DNA of 64,000 nucleotides, taken from the NCBI RefSeq assembly GCF_012972675.1, contig NZ_JABCRE010000003.1, positions 372,001-436,000 on the forward strand. The letters are read 5' to 3'. Made by a program: the position numbers and the translations under genes. Under the pieces are notes generated by a model. It saw only the letters and a program-made list of their open reading frames with translations. It was not told the DNA's origin and made no database searches. This document shows, in pieces, positions 44,872 through 54,770 of this stretch. Each line of letters starts with the position of its first letter. Within the stretch, counting starts at the first letter, position 1. Source of the DNA: Pontixanthobacter rizhaonensis. GTDB taxonomy: Bacteria > Pseudomonadota > Alphaproteobacteria > Sphingomonadales > Sphingomonadaceae.

Positions 44872-45677
44872 TTTTGGATATCCACCTGATAGGCATCGCG
44901 CAGCAATTGATAGGCATCATCGCGCCGCTGGGCCAGAGTTTCATTGCGCCAGTCACTTTCCACCCGGCCCCGAATATCGACCAAAGGGGGCACGCGGCCC
45001 GCAGTCCGGGCGCGCAGCCGGATAAGATGCCAGCCGAACCCTGATGGCACCGGCCCGGTCCAATCCGGTGATGGCTTACCGCCGTTCAAGCCCTCCAGAA
45101 ACGCAATGCCAAACTGCCTTTCGATGGCCCCGGCCGTGCCAGCATCCATCGTCCCCGGCAGAGAAATGGTGTCGCCCATATCCGCCCCGTTCTGGCCGCC
45201 TGACAGGCTTTCCAAAGCTGCAATGGCAGTATCCTTGTCAGCGAAATACAGCTGATCAAAGCTGTAGGTAGTATCGTCTGCAAAGCGGTGCGGATTGTCC
45301 GCCAGCCATGCTTCCAATGTGCGATCGGAAGGCTGGGCGGTTTCCGCGATACTGGTCGCCAAATAGTCCATCTTATTGGCGAGCCGTTTGCGGACCACTG
45401 CATCATCGCGGTCTAAACCCAGCCGCAACGCCTCGCGGTACAGCACCTCTTCCCGCAGCCAGGTTTCGGTCAGGCTGTCCAGCTCTGCATCGGTGGGCGG
45501 GCGTTGCATCATCTGTTCCCACTGCAAAGACAGTCGCGCGCGATCTTCCTGCGTGATGGTGATATCGCGGCTGGCCGGATCAGCGGGTTCGCCTTTCCAG
45601 ACAAAGAACGCAAAAACCGCAGCACCGGCGACCAAAAAATGCACCAATGGCTCACGGGCCCAGTTGGGTAACGTCAT
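44868..45677 (-). CDS. Membrane-anchored parvulin-like peptidyl-prolyl isomerase
   Basis: The 269-residue protein has a single N-terminal helix (REPLVHFLVAGAAVFAFFVW) followed by a SurA/PrsA-like chaperone helix region (LTETWLREEVLYREALRLGLDRDDAVVRKRLANKMDYL). A divergent PpiC-type parvulin domain then ends GPVPSGFGWHLIRLRARTAGRVPPL. It is likely to fold exported proteins at the outer face of the inner membrane. It lies between DUF3604 and the HupE-like gene, with a 30-base gap and a 4-base overlap. Confidence 0.82.
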   Translation of the reverse strand: MTLPNWAREPLVHFLVAGAAVFAFFVWKGEPADPASRDITITQEDRARLSLQWEQMMQRPPTDAELDSLTETWLREEVLYREALRLGLDRDDAVVRKRLANKMDYLATSIAETAQPSDRTLEAWLADNPHRFADDTTYSFDQLYFADKDTAIAALESLSGGQNGADMGDTISLPGTMDAGTAGAIERQFGIAFLEGLNGGKPSPDWTGPVPSGFGWHLIRLRARTAGRVPPLVDIRGRVESDWRNETLAQRRDDAYQLLRDAYQVDIQK

Positions 45678-45707
45678 GATATTTTTGCCCCGATATCAGG
45701 CCGTGAT

Positions 45708-47639
45708 CTAGCTTTCTTGCGTTGCATCGGTTGCTGGCGGCCCGACCCATATGGGTGATGTGTACGCCCGTTCCTGAGACACAGAATCGGCCAGCGCCTC
45801 CGCGCTCAATTCAAAACCGAACCGGACCGCGTCAAACAGGGTCCAGCGCGGAGTCGGGATTTCCAGCACGCGGACATAATAAAACGCATTCTGCCCTTCG
45901 CTATATTCCGGATCGGCCCAGACTGTCTGCAATTCAGGGGCCCCGATATCATTGGTATAGGTCGCTGCCGCGCGATCTACTGTATCGCCAACGCCGGGCA
46001 CTTTGCCGCCCACGGGCCGGCGGGAATCCATGTCGGACCAGACAACATCGAACACTTTCTCGCGCAGCGCGCCATCGGCTGTGATCCAGCCTTTGACAAT
46101 TTGAACGCGGTCCAGATGGGCACCGTCGGGGTCTTTCAAGGCTGATACAATGAATTGCGGAGCGCTGCCATTATCAGACAATTCCCCGCCCATTGGCACG
46201 CCTTTAGTATAGGCGTTTTCCACCCAATCAGCAGTGAAATCATTGTCGGAAAAATCATATCCGCCAAAGAAACGCACCACCATGCGCGGGCCGGTGGTGG
46301 CGTACACTTCCCGCCGCATCATGGCATCGAAAATTTCGGCTCTGGTGTTTCCCTTGGCCCAAACCGCCGCATAACCGCTGGCGAGATAATGCCAGCCAAA
46401 ACGGCCCACCCGGGTTCCCAAATTTTGCGGCGCATTGGCCCGCTCACCATTGGGTTCATTGCCGGTATGCTTGCCGAAGAAATTATCCTCGTCAGCCGTG
46501 GCCAGACTGGTGTGGCTGTCGGTCGAGCCGATCATCCCGAATTTATACGGGTTCACACCGGTTTGCTGTTCAATCGACAGTCCGCGCTTCAACGCTTCAC
46601 GCAGATATTCACCAGCCAGTTGAGAATCTTCTTTGGCTTCGGTCAAAGACAGATTGCCAATCTCCCACCCGACATCGCCAAAGTTCGCGAATTCATCATT
46701 GGGTGAAAGAAACGGATGCGATTCGCTGTCGCCCTTGATCTGTGTTGCCTCAACCACCGGCTCTCTTTGCGCACGTTTGCGCGCATATTCCGCCGTCATC
46801 GGGCCACCATCAGGGGTAGTCAGCTCAAACATCAAGCCATTGGACAGGTTGGAATTATGCGGGATTGCCAGCACCCGGCCGCCGGTTGCCTCTTCATAAG
46901 CGTCCATATAATCGAACAAGCCATCAACCTGCCCGTCCAGCCCGGGGAAAGGCAATGTTTTGGATGTCTTGTCATAGCCATCCCGGTACATCACCACGCG
47001 GTGCAAATTGTTCCCGCCCGGCATCAATGTCCATTCATAGCCTGCAATCGGCGTGAAAGTGCCGGGATCATAAAACTTGTCGAGTGTGGCCAGATGCTTG
47101 GTCCAGATAGTCCGCGTCGCCTTTTCCTGATTTTCAGGATCGCGCAGCGCCTCTGGCAAGGTGCCATTGGAGGCAGCAGTAATCAGTTCGCCAATCGCCC
47201 GTTGCGATTGTTCTGGCGATTCGTGCATCATGTCGTGCCACTTGAGCAGGGTCGGATCCTGAATGGCGATACGCGGTGCATCATATAACCGGCGCGTTGC
47301 ACCAAGCCCGTCGCTGTGATCGGCAATCACCAAGAAATCGAGCGGCCGCGCAATCTGGGCCTCCATACCGCTGGTCGCGGTTACTTTTTCGCCGCGCGCG
47401 AACCGCAAAGCCGCCTCAGGCCCAAGCCGGGTACCAAACCCGAATGCATCGATCGAATTGTCTGTGTGAAGATGGGTGTCACCCCATAAAACCTGCTGCG
47501 GATAGGGGGTCAGTTCAACGCTGGCTTCGGCATTGGCAACCTGACGCGCTGTCGCCTCTGGATTATCACGGCCAAACAACCACCAGCCTGCCCCAGCAAT
47601 CAGTACAATGACTGCCGCGATTCCAAGATACTTCTTCAC
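45708..47639 (-). CDS. DUF3604 membrane-anchored PHP-type hydrolase
   Basis: The 643-residue protein has an N-terminal anchor (LGIAAVIVLIAGAGWWLF) and a large exported domain. PHP-phosphoesterase metal motifs are visible: GDTHLHTDNS (HxH, about 56-58), VIADHSDGLG, and GSTDSHTSL in the C-terminal half. DUF3604 proteins are predicted metal-dependent phosphoesterases but none is well characterised. GTG 47639 has GGAGGGGC just upstream; ATG-like starts further out lack this. First gene of the DUF3604-PPIase-HupE unit. Confidence 0.83.
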   Translation of the reverse strand: MKKYLGIAAVIVLIAGAGWWLFGRDNPEATARQVANAEASVELTPYPQQVLWGDTHLHTDNSIDAFGFGTRLGPEAALRFARGEKVTATSGMEAQIARPLDFLVIADHSDGLGATRRLYDAPRIAIQDPTLLKWHDMMHESPEQSQRAIGELITAASNGTLPEALRDPENQEKATRTIWTKHLATLDKFYDPGTFTPIAGYEWTLMPGGNNLHRVVMYRDGYDKTSKTLPFPGLDGQVDGLFDYMDAYEEATGGRVLAIPHNSNLSNGLMFELTTPDGGPMTAEYARKRAQREPVVEATQIKGDSESHPFLSPNDEFANFGDVGWEIGNLSLTEAKEDSQLAGEYLREALKRGLSIEQQTGVNPYKFGMIGSTDSHTSLATADEDNFFGKHTGNEPNGERANAPQNLGTRVGRFGWHYLASGYAAVWAKGNTRAEIFDAMMRREVYATTGPRMVVRFFGGYDFSDNDFTADWVENAYTKGVPMGGELSDNGSAPQFIVSALKDPDGAHLDRVQIVKGWITADGALREKVFDVVWSDMDSRRPVGGKVPGVGDTVDRAAATYTNDIGAPELQTVWADPEYSEGQNAFYYVRVLEIPTPRWTLFDAVRFGFELSAEALADSVSQERAYTSPIWVGPPATDATQES

Positions 47640-47704
47640 ATGCCCCTCCACGATCACGCTTATCGGTGATTCCAGCGCAAACAGTGCCAGAGTTTACGCT
47701 TAGG

Positions 47705-48157
47705 TCAAGGCTGGGACTTTTTGAGCAATGCGGAACGGCTGCACCGGACAACCACTTCGTTACGCTGATTAAGCAGTTCATGTTGGAACGTTACAATCCC
47801 CGCAGTGGGGCGTGACTTGGACTCTTTCAAAGCTGTCACTTCGCTGGTCGCTCGCAACGTATCGCCGATGAACACCGGCTTGGGCATCACCAAGGCATCA
47901 TAGCCCAGATTAGCGACCAATGTTCCCAAGGTCGTGTCGCCCACGGACAGGCCAACCATCAAGGAGAAAGTGAAAGTGCCATTGACCAAAATCTGGCCAA
48001 ATTCGGATTCCTTCGCCGCTTCTGCATCCAAATGCAGGGGCTGCGGATTGTGGGTCATGGTGGAGAATAACAGATTGTCTGTTTCCGTAACGGTGCGGCG
48101 AATTTCGTGATCAATCCGGTCGCCAATCGCCCACTCGTCAAAATACCGTCCGGCCAC
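47705..48157 (-). CDS. MaoC-family hot-dog dehydratase
   Basis: The 150-residue hot-dog-fold protein has the hydratase-2 segment [40 protein letters not shown], in which the His/Asn pair and the following loop form the enoyl-CoA hydratase-like active site. [19 protein letters not shown] follows in the second half. It likely hydrates a CoA thioester; the pathway is not evident. It sits alone, about 65 bases upstream of the DUF3604 gene on the same strand. Confidence 0.87.
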   Translation of the reverse strand: MAGRYFDEWAIGDRIDHEIRRTVTETDNLLFSTMTHNPQPLHLDAEAAKESEFGQILVNGTFTFSLMVGLSVGDTTLGTLVANLGYDALVMPKPVFIGDTLRATSEVTALKESKSRPTAGIVTFQHELLNQRNEVVVRCSRSALLKKSQP

Positions 48158-48277
48158 ACGCGCTCTCCTTACAATTCACTTTTCATCCATGCGCCAGCCG
48201 CCCGCGCGTCACAAGACTTGATTGCAATTGAAACTAGGTCCAGATCGCTGGAAATACCATCATAGAAAGAGTCGCTG

Positions 48278-51200
48278 ATGACCAAACCCGCGCCGCTTGA
48301 TCGTACCCAGTTTCGTTTGGCCTATCGCCAAGACGAGAATGCGTGTGCGGAGGAGCGAATACAGCAGGCAGCACCTGCTAGCAAACTCCATCAAGAAGCC
48401 GCCGAATTGGCGATCAGCTTGGTGGAAGGCGCGCGTAAGCGAAAAGCCAGTGGGATCGATGCATTCCTCCATCAGTTTGGCCTCAATACTGAAGAGGGCA
48501 TTGCTCTGATGTGCTTGGCAGAGGCCCTGCTCAGGGTGCCAGATGTAGAGACTGCGGATGCGCTCATCCGGGACAAGATTGGCGACATTGATTGGAGCGA
48601 GCATCTGGGGGAAAGCTCTTCCACCTTCGTCAATGCGGCCACTTTCTCTTTGATGATGACCGGCGAAGTTCTGGAACGCCCGGATGAACATCAGCGCGGA
48701 ATGGGCGCGACATTGAAACGCACCGTGGGCCGGCTGGGGGAACCCGTTATCCGGAAAGCCACATTGCAGGCCATGCGCATTCTGGGCGGTCAATTTGTCT
48801 TTGGCCGGACCATTGAAGAGGCGCTGAAGCGCGCAGCACCGGAGCGTAAACAGGGCCTGACCCATAGCTTCGATATGCTGGGCGAAGCGGCGATGACGTT
48901 TGCCGATGCGGAACGATACCGTGTGTCATACGAAGCGGCGATTGAACGTCTGGCGCAGGAAGCTGCCGGCGGTGTCGGGCAATCACCCGGCATTTCGGTG
49001 AAGCTGTCTGCGCTATATCCCAAATATGATTATCTCCACGCAGACGCTGCCAAGGCGGCGCTGCTGCCGATCCTGAAAGCGCTCGCCATCAAAGCGCGCG
49101 ATGCGGATATTCACTTCACCATTGACGCCGAAGAAGCAGACCGGCTTGAGCTGTCGATGAACATCATCGAAACGCTTGCAGCGGATGATCATGTGTTCGC
49201 CAATGGCACCCCCACCGGCTGGCAAGGGTTCGGCCTGGCGATCCAAGCCTATCAGAAACGCGCAGCGCCGCTGTGCGATTGGGTGATCAAGCTTGCCCGC
49301 CGATATGACCGGCAATTTATGGTTCGTCTGGTCAAAGGCGCCTATTGGGATACCGAAATCAAGGTCAGCCAAGTCGGCGGGTTTACAGATTATCCGGTGT
49401 TTACCCGCAAAGTGGCGACCGATGTCTCCTACCTCGCTTGCGCGGCGAAATTGCTGAATGCCCGCGATGCAATTTATCCGGCATTCGCCACCCATAACGC
49501 TTACACTGTGGGCGCGATCAAAGCCTTGGCTGGCGCACACCAAGGGGCGTTTGAATTCCAGCGTCTGCACGGCATGGGCGAAGATATTTTTGAAGAGCTT
49601 GCCAAGCGCGAGGCACCCAGCCCGACACCGGTTCGCATCTATGCACCGGTGGGCGGACACAAGGATTTGCTGGCCTATCTGGTGCGCCGATTGCTGGAAA
49701 ACGGTGCCAATTCATCCTTCGTCAACCGGATGGCAGACGCCGAAGTGCCCGCGATAGAACTAGCCGGAGATCCCGTAGCTGAACTGTCTGGCCTCAACCC
49801 CAAACGCAATCCGGCCATCCCGCTGCCCGCAAATATATTCCCGGGCCGGATCAATAGCGCCGGGATCGATCTGTCCAATCCGCTGGAGCATGATCCCTTG
49901 GCAGCGCGGCTTGCGGAATTGGACGATGTACACTGGACTGCCGAGCCAACCTTTTGCAGCGATGACCCTGATTTTGAGGCAGAGATCGCTCCGATCAACA
50001 AGCCACAAGATCTGGGCAAAGAGGTCGGCACGCGGCGGGATTCGCTGCCCGAAGAAATCACCAACGCCATCACACAGGCATCCGACATTCAGGCGGGCTG
50101 GAATGGCCTCGGCGGTGAAAAACGCGCGCTCTTGCTGGAGGCGGCTGCCGATCTGTTTGAACAGAACAGCGCCGAATTTCTATCGCTGTGCCAGCGCGAA
50201 GCGGGCAAAACTCTGGTTGATGCTGTGCTGGAACTCCGCGAGGCAGTGGACTTTCTGCGCTATTATGCAGGTGAAGCCCGGCGAATGTTTACGCAGCCGG
50301 TAATGCTGCCCGGCCCGACCGGGGAAGAAAACCGGCTGAGCATGGCCGGGCGCGGGGTATTTGCCACTATCAGCCCGTGGAATTTCCCGCTGGCTATCTT
50401 TATCGGCCCGGCCGCAGCGGCCCTGGCAGCGGGCAATACCGTGGTCGCCAAACCTGCTGAACAAACCCCTTTGATTGCGGCCTTGGCGGTGAAGCTCTGC
50501 CATCAGGCGGGCATTCCTGAGGCTGTATTCCAATTGCTGCCGGGGGCAGGCGATGTCGGCGAGATGATCACGTCCGACCCGCGCCTTGCCGGTGTCGCGT
50601 TCACCGGATCAACCGATACGGCCCGCGCGATCAATCGTTCGCTGGCCGCCAGGGAGGGGCCCATCGCTACCTTCATTGCGGAAACCGGAGGGCAGAACGC
50701 GATGATTGTCGACAGTTCCGCCCTGCCCGAACAGGTGACGCGCGATGTAATCGCCAGCGCTTTCCAAAGCGCGGGGCAGCGCTGTTCCGCGCAGCGGATG
50801 CTCTATCTGCAAGAGGACATTTTTGACGAAACCCTCGCCATGATCTGGGGCGCGTTTGATGCGCTGGATATTGGTGACCCTACCCTGCTTTCTACCGATG
50901 TCGGTCCCGTTATCGACCCTGATGCAAAGGCCGCGCTCGAACGCCATGTTGCGCGCCGCAAGAAGGCTGGCCGCACTGTATGGCGGCGCAAATTGCCCAA
51001 GGGTACCGGCACGACCGGCTGCTTTGTCGCGCCGACCATTATCGAAATCGATTCTATCCTTGATCTCAAGCGCGAGAATTTCGGGCCGATCCTCCACGTC
51101 GCACGCTTTAAGGCGGATGAGCTGGAACAGGTGATAGAGGACATCAACGCAACCGGCTTTGGCTTAACGCTGGGGCTGCATAGCAGGATCGAAGCAACAC

Positions 51201-51418
51201 GGCGGCTGGTGGAAGCCAAAGCAAAGGTCGGCAATTTCTACGTCAACCGCAACCAGATCGGCGCGGTGGTGGAAAGCCAGCCATTTGGCGGGGAAGGCCT
51301 ATCAGGAACCGGCCCGAAAGCGGGCGGGCCGCATTATGTCGCGCGCTTCGCAACCGAGCGCGTTGTGTGTATCGACACGACAGCAGCGGGCGGGAATGCC
51401 AGCTTGCTCGCCAGCTGA
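48278..51418 (+). CDS. putA: PutA bifunctional proline dehydrogenase / P5C dehydrogenase
   Basis: The 1046-residue enzyme oxidises proline to glutamate. The helical arm and PRODH barrel lie at about residues 60-480, with FTIDAEEADRLELSMNIIE, WVIKLARRYDRQFMVRLVKGAYWD and the late DLLAYLVRRLLENGANSSFVNRM (FAD site). The aldehyde dehydrogenase half (about 560-1035) has the catalytic Glu in IAETGGQNAM near 800 and Cys in GQRCSAQRM near 836. No ribbon-helix-helix DNA-binding domain is present at the N-terminus, so unlike E. coli PutA it should not repress its own gene. Confidence 0.96.
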   Translation: MTKPAPLDRTQFRLAYRQDENACAEERIQQAAPASKLHQEAAELAISLVEGARKRKASGIDAFLHQFGLNTEEGIALMCLAEALLRVPDVETADALIRDKIGDIDWSEHLGESSSTFVNAATFSLMMTGEVLERPDEHQRGMGATLKRTVGRLGEPVIRKATLQAMRILGGQFVFGRTIEEALKRAAPERKQGLTHSFDMLGEAAMTFADAERYRVSYEAAIERLAQEAAGGVGQSPGISVKLSALYPKYDYLHADAAKAALLPILKALAIKARDADIHFTIDAEEADRLELSMNIIETLAADDHVFANGTPTGWQGFGLAIQAYQKRAAPLCDWVIKLARRYDRQFMVRLVKGAYWDTEIKVSQVGGFTDYPVFTRKVATDVSYLACAAKLLNARDAIYPAFATHNAYTVGAIKALAGAHQGAFEFQRLHGMGEDIFEELAKREAPSPTPVRIYAPVGGHKDLLAYLVRRLLENGANSSFVNRMADAEVPAIELAGDPVAELSGLNPKRNPAIPLPANIFPGRINSAGIDLSNPLEHDPLAARLAELDDVHWTAEPTFCSDDPDFEAEIAPINKPQDLGKEVGTRRDSLPEEITNAITQASDIQAGWNGLGGEKRALLLEAAADLFEQNSAEFLSLCQREAGKTLVDAVLELREAVDFLRYYAGEARRMFTQPVMLPGPTGEENRLSMAGRGVFATISPWNFPLAIFIGPAAAALAAGNTVVAKPAEQTPLIAALAVKLCHQAGIPEAVFQLLPGAGDVGEMITSDPRLAGVAFTGSTDTARAINRSLAAREGPIATFIAETGGQNAMIVDSSALPEQVTRDVIASAFQSAGQRCSAQRMLYLQEDIFDETLAMIWGAFDALDIGDPTLLSTDVGPVIDPDAKAALERHVARRKKAGRTVWRRKLPKGTGTTGCFVAPTIIEIDSILDLKRENFGPILHVARFKADELEQVIEDINATGFGLTLGLHSRIEATRRLVEAKAKVGNFYVNRNQIGAVVESQPFGGEGLSGTGPKAGGPHYVARFATERVVCIDTTAAGGNASLLAS

Positions 51419-51439
51419 CGGCAGATTAAGCTACTGCAT

Positions 51440-51970
51440 ATGATCCGTCTATTCTCGCTTATTGCCGCATTGCTGGTTTCGGGATGGTCACTGCCTGCTG
51501 CGGCGGAAGTAACCATGAGCTTCCATAGCTTTAACGGCTCGGTTCTGTTTGGCCGGTACCCGCACACTTTCGTGGTCCTCAAAGGCACGATGCAGGGCAG
51601 CGGCGCTGCGGTGGACGAGAATTACGGCTTCACTGCCAAGAAAGTCTCAACCGCCATTCTGTCCGGCCCGGTTGAACATGACATCATGGTGGAAGACCAG
51701 AAATACATCAAAAAGACCAATCGGCATTTCTCTGTCACGTTAACCGATGCACAGGTGGAACGGGTGCGCGCCACAATGCGCGCATGGCGTGATCAGCCGG
51801 GCAAATATTATGATCTGGATACGCGCAATTGCATCCATTTCGTTGGTGCGATGGCAAAAATTGCCGGTTTGAAGGTCGATTATCCCAAAAAGATGCTGCG
51901 GCGGCCCAAGAAATGGCTCAACCATATTGCTGCGCTTAATCCCGATCTGGGTGCCAAACGTATCCGGTAG
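51440..51970 (+). CDS. Secreted Cys/His protein, possible permuted NlpC/P60-like fold
   Basis: The 176-residue protein has a signal peptide (FSLIAALLVSGWSLPAAA). His42 in PHTFVVLKG precedes Cys131 in DTRNCIHFVGAMAKIAGL, the reverse order of ordinary NlpC/P60 enzymes but like the circularly permuted YiiX/LRAT group. The rest is basic, ending RRPKKWLNHIAAL. This is an inference from a His...Cys pattern, and no family is certain. It starts 21 bases after putA on the same strand. Confidence 0.55.
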   Translation: MIRLFSLIAALLVSGWSLPAAAEVTMSFHSFNGSVLFGRYPHTFVVLKGTMQGSGAAVDENYGFTAKKVSTAILSGPVEHDIMVEDQKYIKKTNRHFSVTLTDAQVERVRATMRAWRDQPGKYYDLDTRNCIHFVGAMAKIAGLKVDYPKKMLRRPKKWLNHIAALNPDLGAKRIR

Positions 51971-52052
51971 GCCATACCCGTTCCGGAACGAATCCGGCAA
52001 AAAAGACCGCGCATGACTTGCTCCGTCTGCTTGCTTCGGGAATCACAGCAGC

Positions 52053-52607
52053 ATGGCGATTCTCAACGATAAATGGATCCGCGCTCAGGCGCAGGACAAT
52101 GCAATGATCGAACCGTTTGTGGAAGCACAACGGCGTGACGGATGTATTTCTTACGGGCTCAGTTCCTTCGGCTATGATGCGCGCGTGGCGCCCGAGTTCA
52201 AGATATTCACCAATGTCGACAGCAGCGTGGTTGATCCCAAGGAATTTGATCCCAAAAACTTTGTCGACCGCGAAACCGATGTCTGCATTATTCCGCCCAA
52301 CAGCTTCGCGCTGGCGCGGACGGTGGAATATTTCCGTATCCCAGAAGACGTTTTGGTGATCTGCCTTGGCAAAAGCACCTATGCACGCTGCGGCATCATT
52401 GTGAATGTGACACCGCTGGAGCCGGGCTGGGAAGGCCATGTCACGCTGGAATTTTCCAACACCACCCCGCTGCCTGCGAAAATATACGCCAATGAAGGCG
52501 CGTGCCAGTTCCTGTTCCTGAAAGGCAATGACCGGCCCGAAGTGACCTATGCCGACCGCGCGGGCAAATATATGGGCCAAAAAGGCGTGACGCTGCCGAA
52601 GTTGTGA
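52053..52607 (+). CDS. dcd: dCTP deaminase
   Basis: The 184-residue trimeric enzyme converts dCTP to dUTP for thymidylate synthesis. Motifs: [47 protein letters not shown]-like block (split here as [10 protein letters not shown] and [11 protein letters not shown]), and [11 protein letters not shown]. Its TGA overlaps the GTG start of the next gene. Confidence 0.96.
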   Translation: MAILNDKWIRAQAQDNAMIEPFVEAQRRDGCISYGLSSFGYDARVAPEFKIFTNVDSSVVDPKEFDPKNFVDRETDVCIIPPNSFALARTVEYFRIPEDVLVICLGKSTYARCGIIVNVTPLEPGWEGHVTLEFSNTTPLPAKIYANEGACQFLFLKGNDRPEVTYADRAGKYMGQKGVTLPKL

Positions 52608-53440
52608 TCGCCAAAGCGCCTTTCTGGCACACACTGCCCGATCCGCACGGGCACGCAGATGCCGGGCGCTTTATTTTACCGGTTACACGGCCCGCTACCG
52701 TTGGGCCTGACGGCAACCCCTTTGTCATGGGCGGCGTCGCTTTGGCTGCCGGAATCGATGCTTTGCAGCAGGCGAGCGAGATGCCCTTGCTGTGGGCTAC
52801 CATCCAATTTCTGGCACCATCACACGGCGCTGAAACATTGGAAATCAGCTGCGAGCAATTGGGCGGCGGGCGCAGTATCGGCCAATGGGCCGTCGATATC
52901 ACATCTGGCGAACGGCACTTCCAACGGATTAGCGCCGCTGTGGGTGCGCGCGAACCGTCCGATAGCCATATCTTTGCCCGGATGCCCGCCGTGCCGCACC
53001 CCGATGATCTGGAGCAGAAACTTCCTGATCCTAACGGGACGGATGACAATCTGATTGGCCAAGTGGAGCGCCGCGTTGCGTTGGATGATCCGGATCGCGG
53101 TATCGAAGCGGTGTGGACACGGTCCCGCGCCGGATTCGCGCTGGATGCGCCGTTCCTTGCATTGGTATCCGACTTTTTCTTGGGCGCGCACCCGCGAACA
53201 CGCACCGGCTCCAGCCTCGATGCGACCTTCCGTTTCATTCAAGCCGCCCCGCCGGGATGGGTGCTGACCGTAACCGAACTCGCCGCGTTTGATCGCGGCA
53301 CCGTGTCCGGGCAAGCCCGGCACTACGCAGAAGACGGCACGCTGCTGGCAATATCCAGCCAAACCGGCGTGCTGCCGCGTGTGCCAGTGGAACATTGGGA
53401 GCCCGACAGCGCAATTGGGGGCGCAATCGGGAACGCATAG
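52604..53440 (+). CDS. Acyl-CoA thioesterase-like protein (double hot-dog)
   Basis: The 278-residue protein looks like two consecutive hot-dog units, as in TesB-type thioesterases. It has [18 protein letters not shown] near residue 40, [22 protein letters not shown] in the first half, and [23 protein letters not shown] plus [24 protein letters not shown] in the second. It probably hydrolyses acyl-CoA. The GTG start overlaps the dcd stop, so it is coupled to dcd although the pathways are unrelated. Confidence 0.75.
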   Translation: MIAKAPFWHTLPDPHGHADAGRFILPVTRPATVGPDGNPFVMGGVALAAGIDALQQASEMPLLWATIQFLAPSHGAETLEISCEQLGGGRSIGQWAVDITSGERHFQRISAAVGAREPSDSHIFARMPAVPHPDDLEQKLPDPNGTDDNLIGQVERRVALDDPDRGIEAVWTRSRAGFALDAPFLALVSDFFLGAHPRTRTGSSLDATFRFIQAAPPGWVLTVTELAAFDRGTVSGQARHYAEDGTLLAISSQTGVLPRVPVEHWEPDSAIGGAIGNA

Positions 53441-53505
53441 TGCCGTAGCGGCTTTGACTCTCTGACATTGCGCGCCCATTCAGGTGGCAACTTAGGAGAG
53501 TATGC

Positions 53506-54672
53506 ATGAACGAATTTGATATCGTTGTTTATGGAGCAACCGGCTATACTGGGCGCTTGGTCGCTGAATATCTGTCCAACCATTATGGCAGCCGTGATGA
53601 TGGCCCTAAATGGGCGATGGCGGGCCGTAGCCAAGCCAAATTGGAAGAAGTGCGCGATTTGATCGGTGCACCGGCAGATACTCCGCTGATCGTGGCCGAT
53701 GCGGCCGATCCAGCCAGCTTGGAAGCCATGTGTAACCGGACCAAAGTGGTTCTGACCACGGTTGGGCCATATCAGGTTTACGGCAATGAACTGGTCGAGG
53801 CCTGCGTCAAAACCGGCACTGATTACGCTGATCTCTGCGGCGAGCCGGGCTGGATGCGCGAAAAGATTGACCAACATCACGAGGCAGCCAAAGCCAGCGG
53901 CGCGCGCATCTGTTTCTCCAGCGGGTTTGATTCGATCCCGTTCGATCTGGGCGTCTTGATGCTGCAGAAAGAAGCTGTCGCAAAGTTCGGCAAGCCCGCA
54001 CCGCGGGTTAAGGGCCGCGTGCGCGCGATGCAGGGAACATTTAGCGGCGGCACCGCAGCCAGCCTGACCGAAACGATGAAGTCGATCGCCAAAAACCCCA
54101 AACTGATCCCGATTTTGCAAAGCTCTTTCGGTCTGACGCCGGGCTTTGAAGGGCCCAACCAGCCCAGCGGCATGATCCCGGAATATGACGCGGGTCTGGG
54201 CAAATGGGCCGCGCCTTTCATCATGGCTGCGATCAACACCAAAAACGTGCATCGCACCAACTTCCTGCTGGGCCACCCCTATGGCGAAGATTTCAAATAT
54301 GATGAAATGATGCTGACCAGCGCGGGTGAAATGGGCGAGAAAGCCGCCAAGGCCGCAGCCGAAATGCTCAAAAACCCGTTTGGGGCAAAACCGCCCAAGC
54401 CGGGCGAAGGACCCAGCAAGGAAGAGCGTGAGAACGGTTTCTATGATGTGCTGTTTGTTGGTGAAATGGCGGATGGCGAAAGCATCCACTTTGGCGTTAA
54501 AGGCAAATATGATCCGGGCTATGGCTCAACCAGCCGGATGATCACAGAGACCTGTATTGGCTTACTGTCCTGCGACAAGGAAGGCGGCATTGGCACGCCG
54601 GGTTCATTCCTGGGCGAAGCGCTGGTCCAGCGTCTCGAAGATCATGCAGAGATTACATTCTCGGCCGAGTAG
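53506..54672 (+). CDS. Saccharopine dehydrogenase-like / trans-acting enoyl reductase family protein
   Basis: The 388-residue NADP-binding protein begins DIVVYGATGYTGRLVAEYL (Rossmann loop), then GRSQAKLEEV, GPYQVYGNELVEACVKTGTDYADLCGEPGW and SSGFDSIPFDLGV. This is the saccharopine-reductase-like family, which includes mycobacterial trans-acting enoyl reductases for lipid synthesis. The substrate here is unknown. It starts about 65 bases after the thioesterase and ends before a strong bidirectional terminator. Confidence 0.85.
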   Translation: MNEFDIVVYGATGYTGRLVAEYLSNHYGSRDDGPKWAMAGRSQAKLEEVRDLIGAPADTPLIVADAADPASLEAMCNRTKVVLTTVGPYQVYGNELVEACVKTGTDYADLCGEPGWMREKIDQHHEAAKASGARICFSSGFDSIPFDLGVLMLQKEAVAKFGKPAPRVKGRVRAMQGTFSGGTAASLTETMKSIAKNPKLIPILQSSFGLTPGFEGPNQPSGMIPEYDAGLGKWAAPFIMAAINTKNVHRTNFLLGHPYGEDFKYDEMMLTSAGEMGEKAAKAAAEMLKNPFGAKPPKPGEGPSKEERENGFYDVLFVGEMADGESIHFGVKGKYDPGYGSTSRMITETCIGLLSCDKEGGIGTPGSFLGEALVQRLEDHAEITFSAE

Positions 54673-54708
54673 GCCCGGTAGAACCAGTTAACAGGTAGTA
54701 CCATGATA

Positions 54709-54742
54709 AAGGGGCGCGGCAGATATCTCTGCCGCGCCCCTT
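54709..54742. terminator. Bidirectional terminator with 15-bp perfect stem
   Basis: AAGGGGCGCGGCAGA and its exact reverse complement flank a TATC loop, between the reductase gene and the convergent TonB receptor gene. T-rich sequence follows on the plus side (TTATGCTTTTTG). Confidence 0.88.
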
Positions 54743-54770
54743 ATGCTTTTTGTCTTTGTCCGCAATGCGC

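Noticed and set aside
53323-54489. A 388-codon leftward frame
   Set aside because: It is a shadow of the saccharopine-dehydrogenase-like gene, which has clear motifs on the plus strand. The leftward product is rich in His/Arg/Phe with no known pattern.
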